Assembly: GCA_003116995.1 (NCBI GenBank)
Contig: BDSL01000005.1
Location: 1,686,001 to 1,750,000 of the forward strand
DNA length: 64,000 nucleotides
Reading direction: 5' to 3'
DNA from: Yamagishiella unicocca
Lineage: Eukaryota > Chlorophyta > Chlorophyceae > Chlamydomonadales > Volvocaceae
A model generated the notes under the pieces. That model was not told where the DNA came from and searched no databases. It saw only the letters and a list, made by a program, of their open reading frames with translations. The translations under genes and the position numbers were made by a program. Positions 33,825 through 46,539 of this stretch are shown here, piece by piece; positions within the stretch are counted from its first letter, which is position 1; each line of letters starts with the position of its first letter.

Positions 33825-36800
33825 ATGGCGAAGCGGGGCAGAGCCGATGTCCCTGGCGGCGGTCAGCGGCAACTGGAACCAAAGCGGGCAAAAACGGTAG
33901 ATGGTCAGACAGGTAAGCAAAACGTTCAAACGCGCAGTAACAATATCGCGGGGGGCGCAAATGCGCGCCGGGCTCAAATCAGCTGATGAAGCGATGCATC
34001 GCTTTCGCCCAGCGGCAACCGCAGGAAGCGCTGACGTGGCGAACGTTAAAAAACCCCAATCATCAGAGCTGCCAGCCGGCGGTAGTCTGCAGCGGGCCCC
34101 TCTGCAGGTGTCAAACACCCAACCCGGCACCGGAGGGCATCGACACGTGGAGCCCAGGCATGTAGATACGGCCCCCTCCCTCCGCTTGCAAGCCGGTTTG
34201 AATCGCCGCGCACCCAGCGCTGAGGTGCGGCGGACTGTCAGCAGTAGCAATGATACCAGTGTCAACGGCAGCAGCAGCAGTGGTACCAGTGTCAACGGCA
34301 GCAGTAGCTCTGACAACGACAGCACCAGCAGTGGTGGCAGCTCCGGCACACCCGAAGAAACGCGCGGCGCCGGCGAAGGCGTGGCTAACCCCGCCCCTAA
34401 ACGCAGCAAGAGCAGTACCAGCACCGAATCCAGCAGTAGCGGTGGCAGTGACAGTAGTAGCAGCAGCAGCGATAGCGACAGTGGCACTAGCAGCGGCAGT
34501 GGCACTAGCAGCAGCAGTGGCACTAGCAGCAGCAGTGGCACTAGCAGCGGCAGTGGCACTAGCAGCGGCAGTGGCACTAGCAGCAGCAGTGGCACTAGCA
34601 GCGGCAGTGGCACTAGCAGCGGCAGTGGCAAAAGCAGCAGCAGCGGCACTAGCAGCGGCAGTGGCACTAGCAGCAGCAGTGGCACTAGCAGCAGCAGTGG
34701 CACTAGCAGCAGCAGTGGCACTAGCAGCGGCAGTGGCACTAGCAGCAGCAGCGATGACAGCAGCTCATCCCCAGAAGACGATGCGAATAGCAGCAGTGGT
34801 GGCAGCTCGGACGACGACGAAGCTAACGAGCACGTTGGCGCCGCGGCCATGGACATCGCCACCACCGGCACCGGCGCCGCCATCACCGCCGCGAAGGCTG
34901 GCGGCGTGAAGGCCGCTGCCGCAGGCGCCGCTGCTGCAAACACCGCCGACACCAACACCATCGGCCTAGGCGCCACAGGCACCCGCGCCACCGCCATAGG
35001 AGCCGCCGACACGAAGACCGCGGGTGCCACGGCCGCAGATGCCACCGCCGCGAAGGCCGCTGCCCCTCAAACCGGGCGCACGGCTAGCCGGCGGCAATTG
35101 ACGGCGCCACGGGACAGTGTGCCCACCACTCGGCCTAACAAGCGCCTCACCATGGACGTCGCCTCCCCCGCTGTTGTCCCGGAGGCGCTGCAGGCTCCCG
35201 CGCTACAGCCCACACAGGCGCTGCGGTCCCCCGTCGGAGCCGCTGCTGACGCCAATATCCAGGCGAAGCCCGCCGGACGGAAGCGCGCGGCTCCCACGTT
35301 ATACCAACGTCCTGCCGCAATCCTCAATGCGATCTCCGCCGTGCTCGCGGACGAATCCATAACACCATCAGAAGCTGCGAGCAACCTCTCGGGTCTGGCG
35401 GCAGAGCACACTGCACTTGTGGATAAGATCTTCCGTGTCGCAAGATATACCGCCGCAAAGCGTGCCGCTGAAAAACGTGCCGCCGACGCCGCAGAAGCAG
35501 GCCCGAGCACTGCCGGCCCGGGCGGAGGTGGCGTAGGCGGGTCTGAAAACATTACCAACAGCGGCAGCAGCAGCGGCAATAGCAGCAGAAGCGGCGGACC
35601 TTCTCCCGGCGGAGGCTCTGGCCGTAAGCGCAGCGCCAGCAGTAGCACTGGCGGCAGCAGTAGCAGCACAAGCGTCGACACCGGCAGCGGCAACGGCGGC
35701 GGCTCAGAAGCCGCGAGGCCGCCGGACGGCGGCTCAGGCGGTGAGGAGGGCCGTGCTGATGACAGGGGTCCGGACGCTGACGACGGCGGCGGCGGCGACG
35801 GCGGCGACGGCATGGGAGCCTTGCCTACGGGGGACACGTCCGCGCGGCGCGTCACTCGGCTGCAGCAGCGCTCCGTCCCCACTGCCGAGGAGGAGCGGCG
35901 GCAGGAGCAGCTGGATCGGGAGCGGAAGCTGCAGGCGTCGTTGCGGGAGAAGGAGGAGCGGAGGCTGCGGGCGCGGAGCAAGCGGCGCGCGACGCTGGCG
36001 CAGAAGCTGGCACGCGCCCCCGGCGAGCAGAAGCCAAGGCTGCATTGGAAGATCGCCAGGCAGATTTCCCATCATTGCCTCCCGAAGGGCGCTTTACACA
36101 CCGCCGCCGCCGAGTTCTTTACTGCCGTCGCCGCAGTCGTCGCGCCGTTCGGCGACCAAGCGGTTGCGGCAGCTCGCGCGCTGTCCGCCATCGCAGCGGG
36201 CCAGTCGCCTCACAACGCGGAGGAGCCTTCCGGTGGTGCCGCGGCGGGCCCCTCTGCCCCCACGGCGGCCGCCGCCTCCACCGATGCCGAGTCAGCGCAG
36301 CGCACCCTCGCTTCCCTGTGCACCACACACGAGACTATCCTGGTTGTGCAGAAGGTCGTCATGGATCGCATACAAGTCAAGTACAAAGAGACCATGCGTA
36401 TGGCGGCGGCATCGGGCCACGTGGCCGCTGGCGGCGGGTATGCTGGCGGCACGGATGCTGATTTCCTGAAGGCGGTTGCGTTCCATGTGATGGGGGCCAA
36501 GGAGAGTCCAAGCGCCATTGCCGCCCGGAAGGCGTTTCGGAGAGCCGCCAACAACCGGGATGCGAAGGTGGCAGCCAGGGCAGCAGCCACAGCAGCTGCG
36601 AACGAGGCCAAGGCAGCGGCCAAGGCAGCGGCCAAGGCAGCGGCTAAGGATGCCAGGGCTAAGGCCTTGCCCGTGGGGTCCAGCAGCGAGGACTACGAAG
36701 ATGACCGTCCCGTGAAGCGGCGGCGGCTGCGTGCCGCCGCCGCCACCGCCAATGCCGCCGCCACCGCCGCCGCCACCGCCGCCGTGAATGCCACCGCCGC

Positions 36801-37260
36801 CGCCACCGCCAATGCCGCCGCCACCGTCGCCGCCACCGCCAATGCCGCCGCCACCGCCGACGCCGACGCCACCGCCGACGCCACCGCCGACGCCGCCGAC
36901 GCCGCCACCGCCGATGCTGCCGCCACCGCCGTCGATGGGCCTGCGGCGGATGCGGGCGCGGGTGCTGCGTCGACTGATGCTGCCGCCGCCAAAGCCGGAG
37001 AGGAGGCCAACCGCAAAGCTAGGGCGTTGGCTCGCACCAGGGCGGCACGTGCCGCCATTGCGCGGCTCAGGGCTCGACCCCCCTACCTGCCGTTCCGCTC
37101 CTTTGCGGAGCACTACTACGATGAACTGGTGCGGGCGAACTCGAAAAGGCCCGCCCCGCCACCCTACAGCCCCGGCTGCTGGCGGGCGATGGAGGAGCAG
37201 CTGCTGAATTGGGCGATCGGACATCGGGTGGGGTACAGGGAGGGGTACAGGATGGGGTAA
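33825..37260 (+). CDS. Ser/Ala-rich basic protein, probably nuclear, unknown function
   Basis: The family is not recognised. The preferred model starts at 33825 (MAKRGRADVPGGG), has exon 1 to 33912 with a GTAAGC donor, and an acceptor at 34024 so that exon 2 runs 34025-37260. This gives 1107 residues; a start at 33901 with no intron is the alternative. Parts in order: basic N-terminus with lysine/arginine clusters like nuclear signals, a Ser/Gly array of [GTSSGS/GTSSSS] units, Ala-rich linkers, a conserved-looking stretch around YQRPAAILNAISAVLADE, a charged coiled coil (REKEERRLRARSKRR), another Ala/Thr-rich repeat near 36730-36930 and a compact C-terminus with FRSFAEHYYDELV. The last residues VGYREGYRMG look like read-through into minisatellite DNA. 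A GT donor at 37228 in phase 0 would instead join it to the next gene. Confidence 0.5.
34483..34752 (+). repeat. 18-bp coding tandem repeat, 15 units
   Basis: Units of GGCACTAGCAGCRGCAGT encode GTSSGS or GTSSSS. One unit has AAAAGC in place of ACTAGC. The array is exactly 270 bases and stays in frame. Confidence 0.9.
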
Positions 37261-38150
37261 AGGGAGGGGTGCAGGTGGGGTGCAGGGTTCGAGGTGGGGT
37301 GCAGGGTGGGATGCAGGTGGGGTGCAGGGTGGGGTGCAGGGTGGGATGCAGGGTAGGGTGCAGGGTGGGGCACAGCGTAGGTACATAGGGTACAGGGGAG
37401 GTTAGGCAAGAGGTAAGGGCGGGTCGTGGGCTGGGCCGGGTAGAAGGTTAGGGGGTACCACCACCCCGGGTAGAAGGGTAGGGGGTACCGCCACCCCGAC
37501 GTGCGCCGCAGCAACAAGCCCCGAGGGGGGGCGCAATACCACCCGGCGGCCTGATACGGCATACGAAACGGAGGGCAGCACCCTTGGCGGGAGGGGAGGG
37601 CGGAGGGCAGACGTTAATATGCCATCCAGGGGAGAGAACGCGTGTCGGGTCGGGTCGGGTCGGGCTTGCAAAGCGGGGCAGGAGCGGAGCGGGTCACATC
37701 ATCGTCACATCTGGGTCAAGAAGCCATGTTTGTGATCTGGGTCAAGAAGCCATGTTTGTGATCTGGGTCAGGAAGCCATGTTTGTGATCTGGGTCAGGAA
37801 GCCATGTTTGTGATCTGGGTCAAGAAGCCATGTTTGTGATCTGGGTCAGGAAGCCATGTTTGTGATCTGGGTCAGGAGGTCATGTATGTGATCTGGGTCA
37901 GGAAGCCATGTTCGTGATCTGGGTCAGGAGCCATGTTTGTGATCTGGGTCAGCTCCTGTCGTCCGTCTGTTCCTCACTGGGGCCGCTCCCCTCGTGGCTG
38001 TCCAAAAGCCTTTTCCGCTAGACTCTCTTCCTCTGTGTGTCGGCCCACGGCTTCCTCGTCTGACACTCCTGGCCCTGAAATATAATAATATGAAGCCTTG
38101 GACTTGCATAAAGCCCTGAGCAAACAATTCTGAACCTCCCATCTTCCCAG
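37261..38150. repeat. minisatellite region between two Ser/Gln-rich coding blocks
   Basis: From about 37230 to 37400 the sequence is built from GGGTGCAG and GGGATGCAG units. From 37711 to about 37951 a 26-base unit, CTGGGTCAAGAAGCCATGTT plus TGTGAT, is repeated about nine and a half times with few changes; the next-to-last step is 25 bases. The region could be an intron or an intergenic spacer. Confidence 0.85.
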
Positions 38151-41100
38151 GTTACGGCAATGGTAGACGACCTGCTGACGGCACTGGGGCACACTGCCCG
38201 CAGCGCCCGGCTGGCGTTCCCGGTGGGGCTGCTCGTCCGGGGGCCCTCCCTGGTGCTGGTGACGAGGAGCAAGATGGAAACGGCATGGATACGGCGCCAG
38301 CAGGAACAGGAGGAGCAGGAGCTTCGGTGGTGGGAAGAAGATCAAAGTGAGGAGGCGAAGCGGCTGCGGCAAAGGCAGCTGAAAGAGCGGCGGGTAATGA
38401 GGAGAGAGGAGCTCCCTACCGCCTTATCGTTGCAGCCGCCGAGCCACTTGTTGTTTCACCAACCAGAAGAGCAACAGCATGCTGGGAACCAGCAGGATCA
38501 GGCAGCTGGGCAGCAGCAACAGGGCGTTCCCCAGCCGCAACAGGGCCTTGCGCGGTTGCAACCGCAGCAGCGGGCGATACGACAGCTGACGCTTCAGTTG
38601 CTGTGGCTGCAACAACAACAACAGCGCACTGTTCGGCAGCTGCAGCTGCTGTATGAGTTGCACCTGTCGCAGCAGGAGCAGGAACCACAGCAACAGGAAC
38701 AAGGGCAAGCGCAGCAAACTGCCGTGCAGGAGCAGCAGCAGCAGCCTGGGGTGGGGCAGGATCCGGCAGCGGCGCAGCAGCAGCAGGGCCAACAAGATCC
38801 GCACCAACAGGCGTTACGGCACCTGCTGCTGCAGTTGTTGCGGCTGCGACACCAACATCACAGCACTGTCGAGCTGCTGGAGCGGCAGCGGCAGCAGCTG
38901 CAGGAACAACGGTTTGCTGTGCAGCAGCAGCAGCGGTTGGTGTGGCTGCAAGAACAGCGCAACAGGCTGCATCAGATGCGGCAAGGGGAGGGCAGGACCG
39001 ACCTTCGTAAGGCGTTGGCGGCGCAGGAGGAGGCCTTTGCGCGGGAGCAACAAGCCGTACAGCAACTGCTGTCCCGTTCAATGCAGCTCCAACAAGAACG
39101 GCGGGAGTTGCAGACGATGCAGCAGCAGACGATGCAGCAGCTGGAGCAGCAGCGGCCTGGGAGCCAGCAGAATCAGGCAGCGGCGCAGCAGCAACCGCAA
39201 CAACAGCAGCAGGGTCTTGCACAGCAGCAGGAGGGACAGGACGGCGCCGATCCCAACACGGTCCTGCTCGAGGTCCTGCAGCGGCGGCAGCAACAGCTGC
39301 AGCAACAGTTTGAGCAACAGCTGGAGCAAGAGAAGCGGCAGGAACAGTATCGAGCGCAGGCGCGAAAGGACCGCCAGCAGCAACGCGAGCGGGCGGCCAC
39401 ACTGCGGGTGGTAGAGGCAGCGAGGCAACGGCGGCTGCGGCGCCAACGGCAGCAGCAACTGCAGGGGCATGGCAGGCAGCAGCTGCCCGGGGGGCTGCAG
39501 AAATTCCCCGCCGAAGACCTCTGCATCAGACCGCCCTTCGCATGTCGTCGCCTCCGCATCGCAGCTCCGCTGCTGGATTTCACCGGGTTCCTCTTGGACG
39601 GCCTCCGCCACATCCCCCTGGCCTCCTCCGCCGCCGATGCCCTGGCCGCTCGCGGCTACTTCGAACGCACCGCCGCCTCAGCCGCATCCTTGCGGGCTGT
39701 AGTTACGGCGTCCCGCGTGAGCGGTAGCAACCTTAGAAGTGGCCTGCCCGTGCAGCTGTGGGCGGCGTGCCTGCCGGCAGGGGCGCTGACGAGTCGGTGC
39801 GGCAAGTTTGAGTCGTGGCGAGCCGCGAACGGCGGCCTCCCCGCCGGGGGCTTGCCGCTGCGGGTGTGCCGCAACCCGGAGGCCGCGGCGGAGGCAGTGG
39901 ACTTGGCGCTGCTGGCGCTGAGAGGGCCCTTCGGCACGCCGCTCAACATGGGCCTAGGGATGTACGGCAGGGACCTGGAGCTGTTGCTGCCCGCGCGAGG
40001 TGGGGTGACGGACGGCGGCGGGGAGGAGCGGGCGGGGGCGGCGGGGGGACGCCGGAGTGGGTGGGGTCACGTGAGGCGCGATGTGTCGGGCAGGCTAGGG
40101 TACGACGAGTGAGGGACGTCGGGATGGAGAGTGCATGTCGGAGGACTTCGGTGGGTCGGGAGGACGGAGGACGGGGCGAGGCGGGTGTTGAGAGGAAAGC
40201 CGTAAGTCAGGGAGGGGCGAGAGAGGCGGGGGATGGCAGTGCAATGGGAGGGAAGGGAGGGCGGCTCATCGCAACGGACCGTAAGCTGTGTGCGGTCTGC
40301 GGATGGCCGGGTAGGAGTGAGGGCAGGCACCTCGCGCCCGGTCGTCTTCCGCCCCTGCGCCTTCGTCATCGGCCATGCCCTTTCCCTGACCAACGCACAC
40401 GGCCCGATGCCCAGCGACGCCAACGAACTCCAACCTCCACACAACTACCTGCGGTCGTCCGCCGCCGCCGCTGCCCCTGTTCGCCAGCAATACCATGAGT
40501 TGTGCTTAGCATGCTTTCCTGAAACCCTAAAACCCTCAAACACAAGCGCTTGTTTTCTCTCGGCTCAGTTCTCACGCGTTTACCCCATTTCCCCTCCCTT
40601 TCCTGCGACTGCCCACCTCGCCCCGTCGAACCCGTGCTCAAACGCCCACGGCCCAACACGACACGGCATGGTACGGCATGGTACGGCACACACCTCACCC
40701 CCCAGGCGCCCATCTGCGCGCCCGCCTGGCCGCCATCAGACACTCGCTGGCGCCAACCGCCGCAACCGCGGCCGGCGGCGGCGCCGCGCCCAGCCGGCCC
40801 GACCCCGGCATGCTGCGAGCCCGCTTCGGCTGCGGAGTGTGCGCTGCCTGCCTGGACCCCCTGGCGGAGTACCCCTGTCTGCGGCCGCTGACGGCGCTCT
40901 TCGGCGGCTCCTCCAACGAACAAAGGATCAAAAAGGGGGCCTTCCGGGACCGCTCCCTGAAGGCGCTGCGTGCGTGTCTGGGCTGGGACCCGGTGGCGAC
41001 TTACCAGGCAGCGGCAGACTTGGCCGTGGGCCGCCGCGCCGGCGGCGGCAGCCGCAAGCGGCCAGTCGTGCGCATCTGGGAGGAGGGACAGCAGCAGGAG

Positions 41101-43997
41101 GAGGGGCAGCAGCAGGAGGAGGGGCAGCAGCAGGAGGAGGGGCAGCAGCAGGAGGGGCAGCAGCAGGAGGGGCAGCAGCAGGAGGGGCAGCCGGGTGAAG
41201 GCGACATCGATTTGCGTGGGGGTAAGCGGCAGCGTCTGGAGGAGGAGGAGGAGGAGAGGCAGGAGGAGGGGGGGCCTCAGGGGCCCCCTGAGGACAGCAG
41301 CGACGGCTCGTCTTCCCTCGACGAGGCACCGCTTGAGGCGCGGCGGCGACGGCAACGGCGCCACCGCCGCATGCGCGCCGCGAGTACGGGGTTGCGGCGG
41401 CAAGAAATCTCCATAAGTGCCAACTTCGCGACCGCCGTCGACGGCGCCGTCACCGTTGGCGGCGGCCGCCACCTGTCGTACGACGGCCTCACGATCGACG
41501 GCGAGACGGTTCCCTCCACAGCCCTGGGCACATACGTGGGTATAAGACTCCCCTAATTTTGGGGGGGTGGGAGGGGCGGGAAAGGGGCATGGCATGGGTG
41601 GGCCGTGTGTCGACGCCACCGCCAACACGGAATACGCACAGACACAAGTGAAGATGTGTTTTTCGGTCCTTCTCGCGACTATCCCACACAGCTCACTTTC
41701 TAACCCGCCCCCCTGTGGAACTCACACCCACGCCCAGCACCCCCTCCTTCTCTATCCCCGCCTCTCCCCCGGCCGGCCCACCAGATCGTGGCAGCGCGCC
41801 AGGTCGAGCTCCATCGGGACGAGCAGTACGACATCCGGGGCGCGCTGATGGGCGTGCCCCAGATCCGGTTGTACTACAGGCACGGCCGCAACATGCGCCG
41901 CGGCCATGTGCTGTACGGCATGGAGGGCATGGTGCATTCCAACAATGGCCCCGCGATTGCTGCTGCGGCAGGGCGGCGCTTGCCTGGCTGGGTTGGGCAG
42001 GTGGGCCCCGGCCTGGAGTCCGGCGTCCACCTGGTCAAGAAGATGACGTACGTGGAGGGCCCCGAGGCCTATGTGCGGGCCTCCGAGGTGTCACGGGCGG
42101 CAGGTACGGTGCATGAGGGGGAGACGGAGCTTGTTGGGGCATCGGGTGGAAAGGGGGGGTGAGGCTGGGAGGTAGGGGGTCGAGGAGGCGTGCGGCGCCC
42201 GAGGTGCTTGTCGTCCGAGGCTTCTCCAGGGAGGGGTGCCAGGAAAACCCGTGTCCAGGGAGGGTTGCAAGGGAAATCCTGAGGTAGGGTTACAAGGAAT
42301 ACCCTGAGGGAGGGTTGCAAGGACTGAGGGAGGGTTGCAAGGACTGAGGGAGGGTTGCAAGGAAAGCCCTGAGGGAGGGAGGGAGGGAGGGCCAAACCCC
42401 GGGCGTGAATACGGCGGCGCCAGCCGGGGCGTGGCGCGTGTCGTACACAGGCCTGCAAGGGGCCGCAACGGGCCACTGGCAGCAACGCATGGAGGGGAGG
42501 GGGCCTGTGTGGCAGTGAAGACCGAGGCGGGGGCCGGAGGCGGCCAGGCGCGTTGGTGGTCATGTCGGGAACCAGGGGGCGGGAACCAGGGGGCGGGGAC
42601 CAGGGGGCGGGAGGGGGGCACTGGACTAGGTGGGGCTGCTGGGGGGGTGGTTGCTGCGGGGTTGGGTCGCACGCAGGCCACCTGCCCCGACCAAAACCCG
42701 TGCTACCCTCCCCCCCTTCCCCTCCCTCCTCCCGCCGGCAGGCCTCCCCATCGTGGCCCTGGTTGCGCCCATGTACTTGCACAGTCCCAGCTGCCCCTGG
42801 TGCGGCTCCTTCGGCCACTACGACCGCGTCGTGTGCCCCCTCCGCCGCCTGTGCGCGCCCCCCTTGGGCCTACTGCAGCAACCACCTCAGCAGCAACCAC
42901 AGCAGCAGCAACCACCACCACAGCAGCAGCAGGCGGCGGTGGCTGCTGGTGCCGCACCCCATGGGCCCGGGGCACCGCGGGCGGCGGCGCTGCTGGTGCA
43001 GCCCCACCTCCGCAGCGACCCGCTGCCAGCCTGGCCCGTGCTGCCCCCTGGCCTGCCTCGCGCGGCGCACCACTACAGCAGCCTGCCGGGGGGCGGGCAG
43101 GTGGAGCCCCTCTTCTTGGAGGCGTCCAAGCCGTGGCGGCGTCAGGTGGAGCGGGAGCCACGCCGCCAGCTGGCGGCAAGGATCCGGCGGTGCCAGAAGG
43201 CGGAGGAGCGACATGGGGGGCTGGGCGCGGAGGGGGAGCTGCCGGCGAAGCAGGGTAAGGAGGGGGGACGTTTGAGGAAACGCCTGTGTAAGGAGGGGGG
43301 TTGGGGACGGGTGTCGTTGACGCGGGAACCTCAGCATGTTCTCCCGCTTGCGCCCAAGATAAACCGGCTCCGTAACACATTTCCCGTTTTTCCTTACCAC
43401 CGCGCGCGGTCCTTGTTTACGTTAGCCTGGGAGTCACAGCCGCAATAGACGTAGCCGCCGAAGGTCGACGCACAGCCTCCGACGTTTAGTTTCCTCAACC
43501 AAGTTCTCCAGCATGCATCTCCAAAACGTATTCCCAGACGGTTTTTTCTTCATAAACGCATTTGGTTTGCAACCTCCACACCGGCCCCCGCGTTGTGTAA
43601 CCGGGTTTTCCCTTCCTCCCCCCCCCTCGGGCCCCCGCCCCTCACCCACCCAAAACACACCACCCACGCGCCGCGCGCAGGGCCCGACTCGCTGCCCGCC
43701 TGGATGGACTCCTTGGACCGACCCACCCTGGAGCTGATGGCGGCACTGGACGAGATGCAGCCGTGGGCCAATGGCCTGCAGGCGGCTCGAAGGATCCGGT
43801 CCGGCATGGATTTCGAAATTGAGGCGGTGGCTGCGGCGGTGCAGGGCCACGGGCTCTTCCACGCGCGGAAGCTGCTGCGCGTGGCGGCGGAGAGAAATAC
43901 CCAGTGGGGGCTGCTGCCCGCGCCGGAGCCGCTGAGCTACGAGAGGCTGCTGGTGTTGGCGCTGCTGGTGCAGGAGTCGGCTCGGGCGGGCTCCTAG
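38151..43997 (+). CDS. Gln-rich protein with divergent AP2-like domain
   Basis: Probably a nuclear, DNA-associated protein. Exons 38151-39999, 40706-41535, 41785-42103, 42742-43254 and 43681-43997 join in phase. The first exon opens directly after an acceptor (TTCCCAG) with VTAMVDDLLTAL, so an upstream exon is likely; M at 38160 is the fallback start. A long Gln-rich coiled region is followed by a block resembling the C-terminal half of an AP2/ERF domain: LRVCRNPEAAAEAVDLALLA then LRGPFGTPLN. The N-terminal half is poorly matched. Exon 2 has FGCGVCAACLDPLAEYPC then LFGGSSNEQR, like one half of a CXXC zinc finger, a Glu/Gln repeat and an Arg-rich stretch. Exon 4 has CPWCGSFGHYDRVVC. The last exon is helical and ends ESARAGS. 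Function is inferred weakly; the AP2 call is the main hint. Confidence 0.55.
43488..43551 (-). repeat. intronic repeat, family 1, copy in Gln-rich gene
   Basis: Read on the minus strand: GAAAAAACCGTCTGGGAATA then CGTTTTGGAGATGCATGCTG and GAGAACTTGGTTGAGGAAAC. It matches the right part of the TRP-intron copies and lies in the last intron of the Gln-rich gene. Confidence 0.6.
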
Positions 43998-46539
43998 TGG
44001 CGCACGGGAGGCGGCCTCGAGGCGGCAGCGCTGGGGAGGGACGGCAGCGCTGGGGAGGGACGCAGGCGTACCTGTGTTAGTGTGGTGTGTGTTCATGGGG
44101 CGCATGGCCTTCCGGGCCATGGCTTCGTGGTTTTCGGCCACTGAGCTGATCCATGAGGGGGCCGGGCCGGCGGGTGTTGGGTGGGCCGCAGCGCTCTCTC
44201 ACCTCCGGCGCATCGATTGGAAATGAGCGAGTGTGTGCGGGGGGAGGATACAGGGAAGAACCGGTGACTCGACATGGGAAGTGTAGCTGGGGAGGGAGGG
44301 GGTTCGGTGCTGGTTGTGGTCGGTGGTGCTTACCTCCCCCCGGGAGGGCGGGCGGGCGGGAGTCCCCCCGGGACTAGGTTACGGGCAACGGCAGTCCAGG
44401 GAGGGAGCCCGTTTGCGGCTGTCAGCGCAGGAGATGCATGCCCTCTCACCTGGAGCGTGGGTCGGGCCACCAAGGCCTCCCGCCCTCCCTCCCACCGCCG
44501 CACGTCCCCGAATGAGTCATCGTCGACGCGGGTTGCAGCTGCAGCACCTCGAGATGGGCATACGGCCCTATCGGGACCCAGCCCGCGGCTGGCGTGCACG
44601 CGTACGATACGTTGTACGGCAGAATGCTGTTTGTTCGAAAAGAGGTTAGAGGTGGAGGTAGGCACAAGGTAGTCCGCGCGGTCGCAACCACCGGCAGTTC
44701 GGGACGCAGGTAGACGGTACCGTAACAGTTCGATCGCCCCAGCAATGCCCTAGGACCGCTAGAACCTAGGACCGCTAGGAGTTACAGCAGCTAGAGTGTG
44801 GTGGCCCCAGGCAGCCGAGTTGCCCTGCAAGAACCTGCGGGGCTGTTGGTCGGGACGCAAGCCATGTGGTAAGGTTTGTATGTGATGATACGTATGTGGT
44901 TTCGGAGTTCATCGCCCAATGGAGCATAGCAGGAGAGGAACACGCGGAGTGGGGAGAGAGGCCGGTGCGGGCAGCGAAACCTAGCCGCACTGTGGTACCT
45001 AGAGGGGGCGTGTTCGTACATCGACCGGTGACGGCGCTGCGTCCAGGTGCTCGCCCGTGTTGGTGGCCAAGGGGGCATCGCTTGGCCCTGCTGCTTGCAC
45101 CCGCGGCAGGTGGGTAGTTCGACGTACGGCAGGTGGGAGGGTCAATGTACGGCAGGTTGGTGTGTCAAATGTACGGAAGCTTACGGGATGTGCCCCACAC
45201 GCACGTGTTCGGTGTTTGAAGGCTTATTGAGCGCGTGTAAGAACCGATCAGTGCTTGCGATTGTTTGCGGTAGCGTGCAGTGGATTGTGTGGTCATGGGT
45301 ATAATGTTTTGGATTACCGTTATGCTATGATGTCTTGCAGCTGCTGCTGCGGTGCGAAAGGAGTGGTAAGGTTGAAACGGGCGGCATGGCAACATGGCCG
45401 GGCAACATGTGTGTTCCTGAGGGAGTGCTGAGACCTGAGTGGTGTGAGGGCGGCCGGTCGTAGGGCGGCTGGGAGAGGCGTGTGGCTGAAGGGGTGATAC
45501 GAGTCCCTCGGATCTGGCCGCAGTGGCGGAATGACGAGAGCCCGTCCAAGCTCCGCGGCGGCAGTGGTGCAGAACGGTCATTGGGCACGACCCTCTCCGG
45601 CCGTACAGCTGTGACACGTGGCCACGTGCCGCAGTCCTTTCTAACCCACGCGTCTGGTCGATCTCCAGTGAGTGCTCTGTTGGGGTGGGAGAGGGATAAG
45701 GAGTGAGCCGCCCTCGCCGCTGGAGCCGCCACTTCGCAGCGACCACACCGTGCACTTGGCTTGTAGCCACGACACCTGGTGTGTAGATGCTTGGTATACC
45801 GGTTGACATACCGGCTGACACACAACACGATATATACATCCGGGGCCTCAAGGGGCAGCGACAGGTCATGGTAGGAGTACCCGAGATGATGGCCACACGC
45901 CCTGCTGTGTCAGGTCGTCAGCGCCGGGCCTAGTGGCACCCAGAAACCTCAAACGCCCCCCAGCAGCCTCAGTCGCCCCCAGCAGCTTGGGCACCCAGGA
46001 CCCCACCCCGCGCCATTAAATGGCAGGGCGGCAATGGCCTCCCCTGCAATGGCCTCCCGAGTGCCCGGCCGCTCACCGCCGCTAGCTGTCGCACGTACGA
46101 CCGCAGCCCGATGACTCTGCCGCCACCACCCGCCCTGCCAGCCTCCGCCCTACTATGCTGCTCCATGCGCCACTGCGCGCCCCCTTGCCCATGGAACCTC
46201 TCCACACAGCTCCGACGCCTTCCCTCAATAGCTCGAACAGGCCCAGCCAGCAAGCCAGTAGCCAACGGCCCCTCCGAGCCAACCCAAATTATGCCAGTCC
46301 CAACCGGCCGCCGTCGCTGGCTGCCGCCTCCTGCTTGCTCCTAGCCGCAATGCGAAAGGGGCATACGAACCCCTGCTCAGGCTGGCCCTTCGTTTCGTCA
46401 CATGCGCACCTCACATACCGTACAGGCACATTCGCCCCTGGACATCAACCACAAGACCCCGCGACCAAGGGAGCAAACTCTTCATCGCCACGCGCTCCTG
46501 GCCCCATCCCCAGGATGACGATGCCCCCACAAGAGCCGC
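43998..46539. other. intergenic region without recognised genes
   Basis: The 3' flank of the Gln-rich gene; the first TGTAA noticed on its strand is 45236-45240. Two copies of CTAGGACCGCTAG sit at about 44750-44780. Open frames on both strands lack domains. Confidence 0.4.

Noticed and set aside
33813..35045. Minus-strand Leu/Val/Pro-rich frame resembling a membrane protein
   Set aside because: Antisense of the Ser/Gly array and Ala-rich coding sequence; the PLLLLV repeats mirror the 18-base units.
37711..37951. Possible CRISPR-like array
   Set aside because: Units are head-to-tail without spacers and the genome is eukaryotic; it is a minisatellite.
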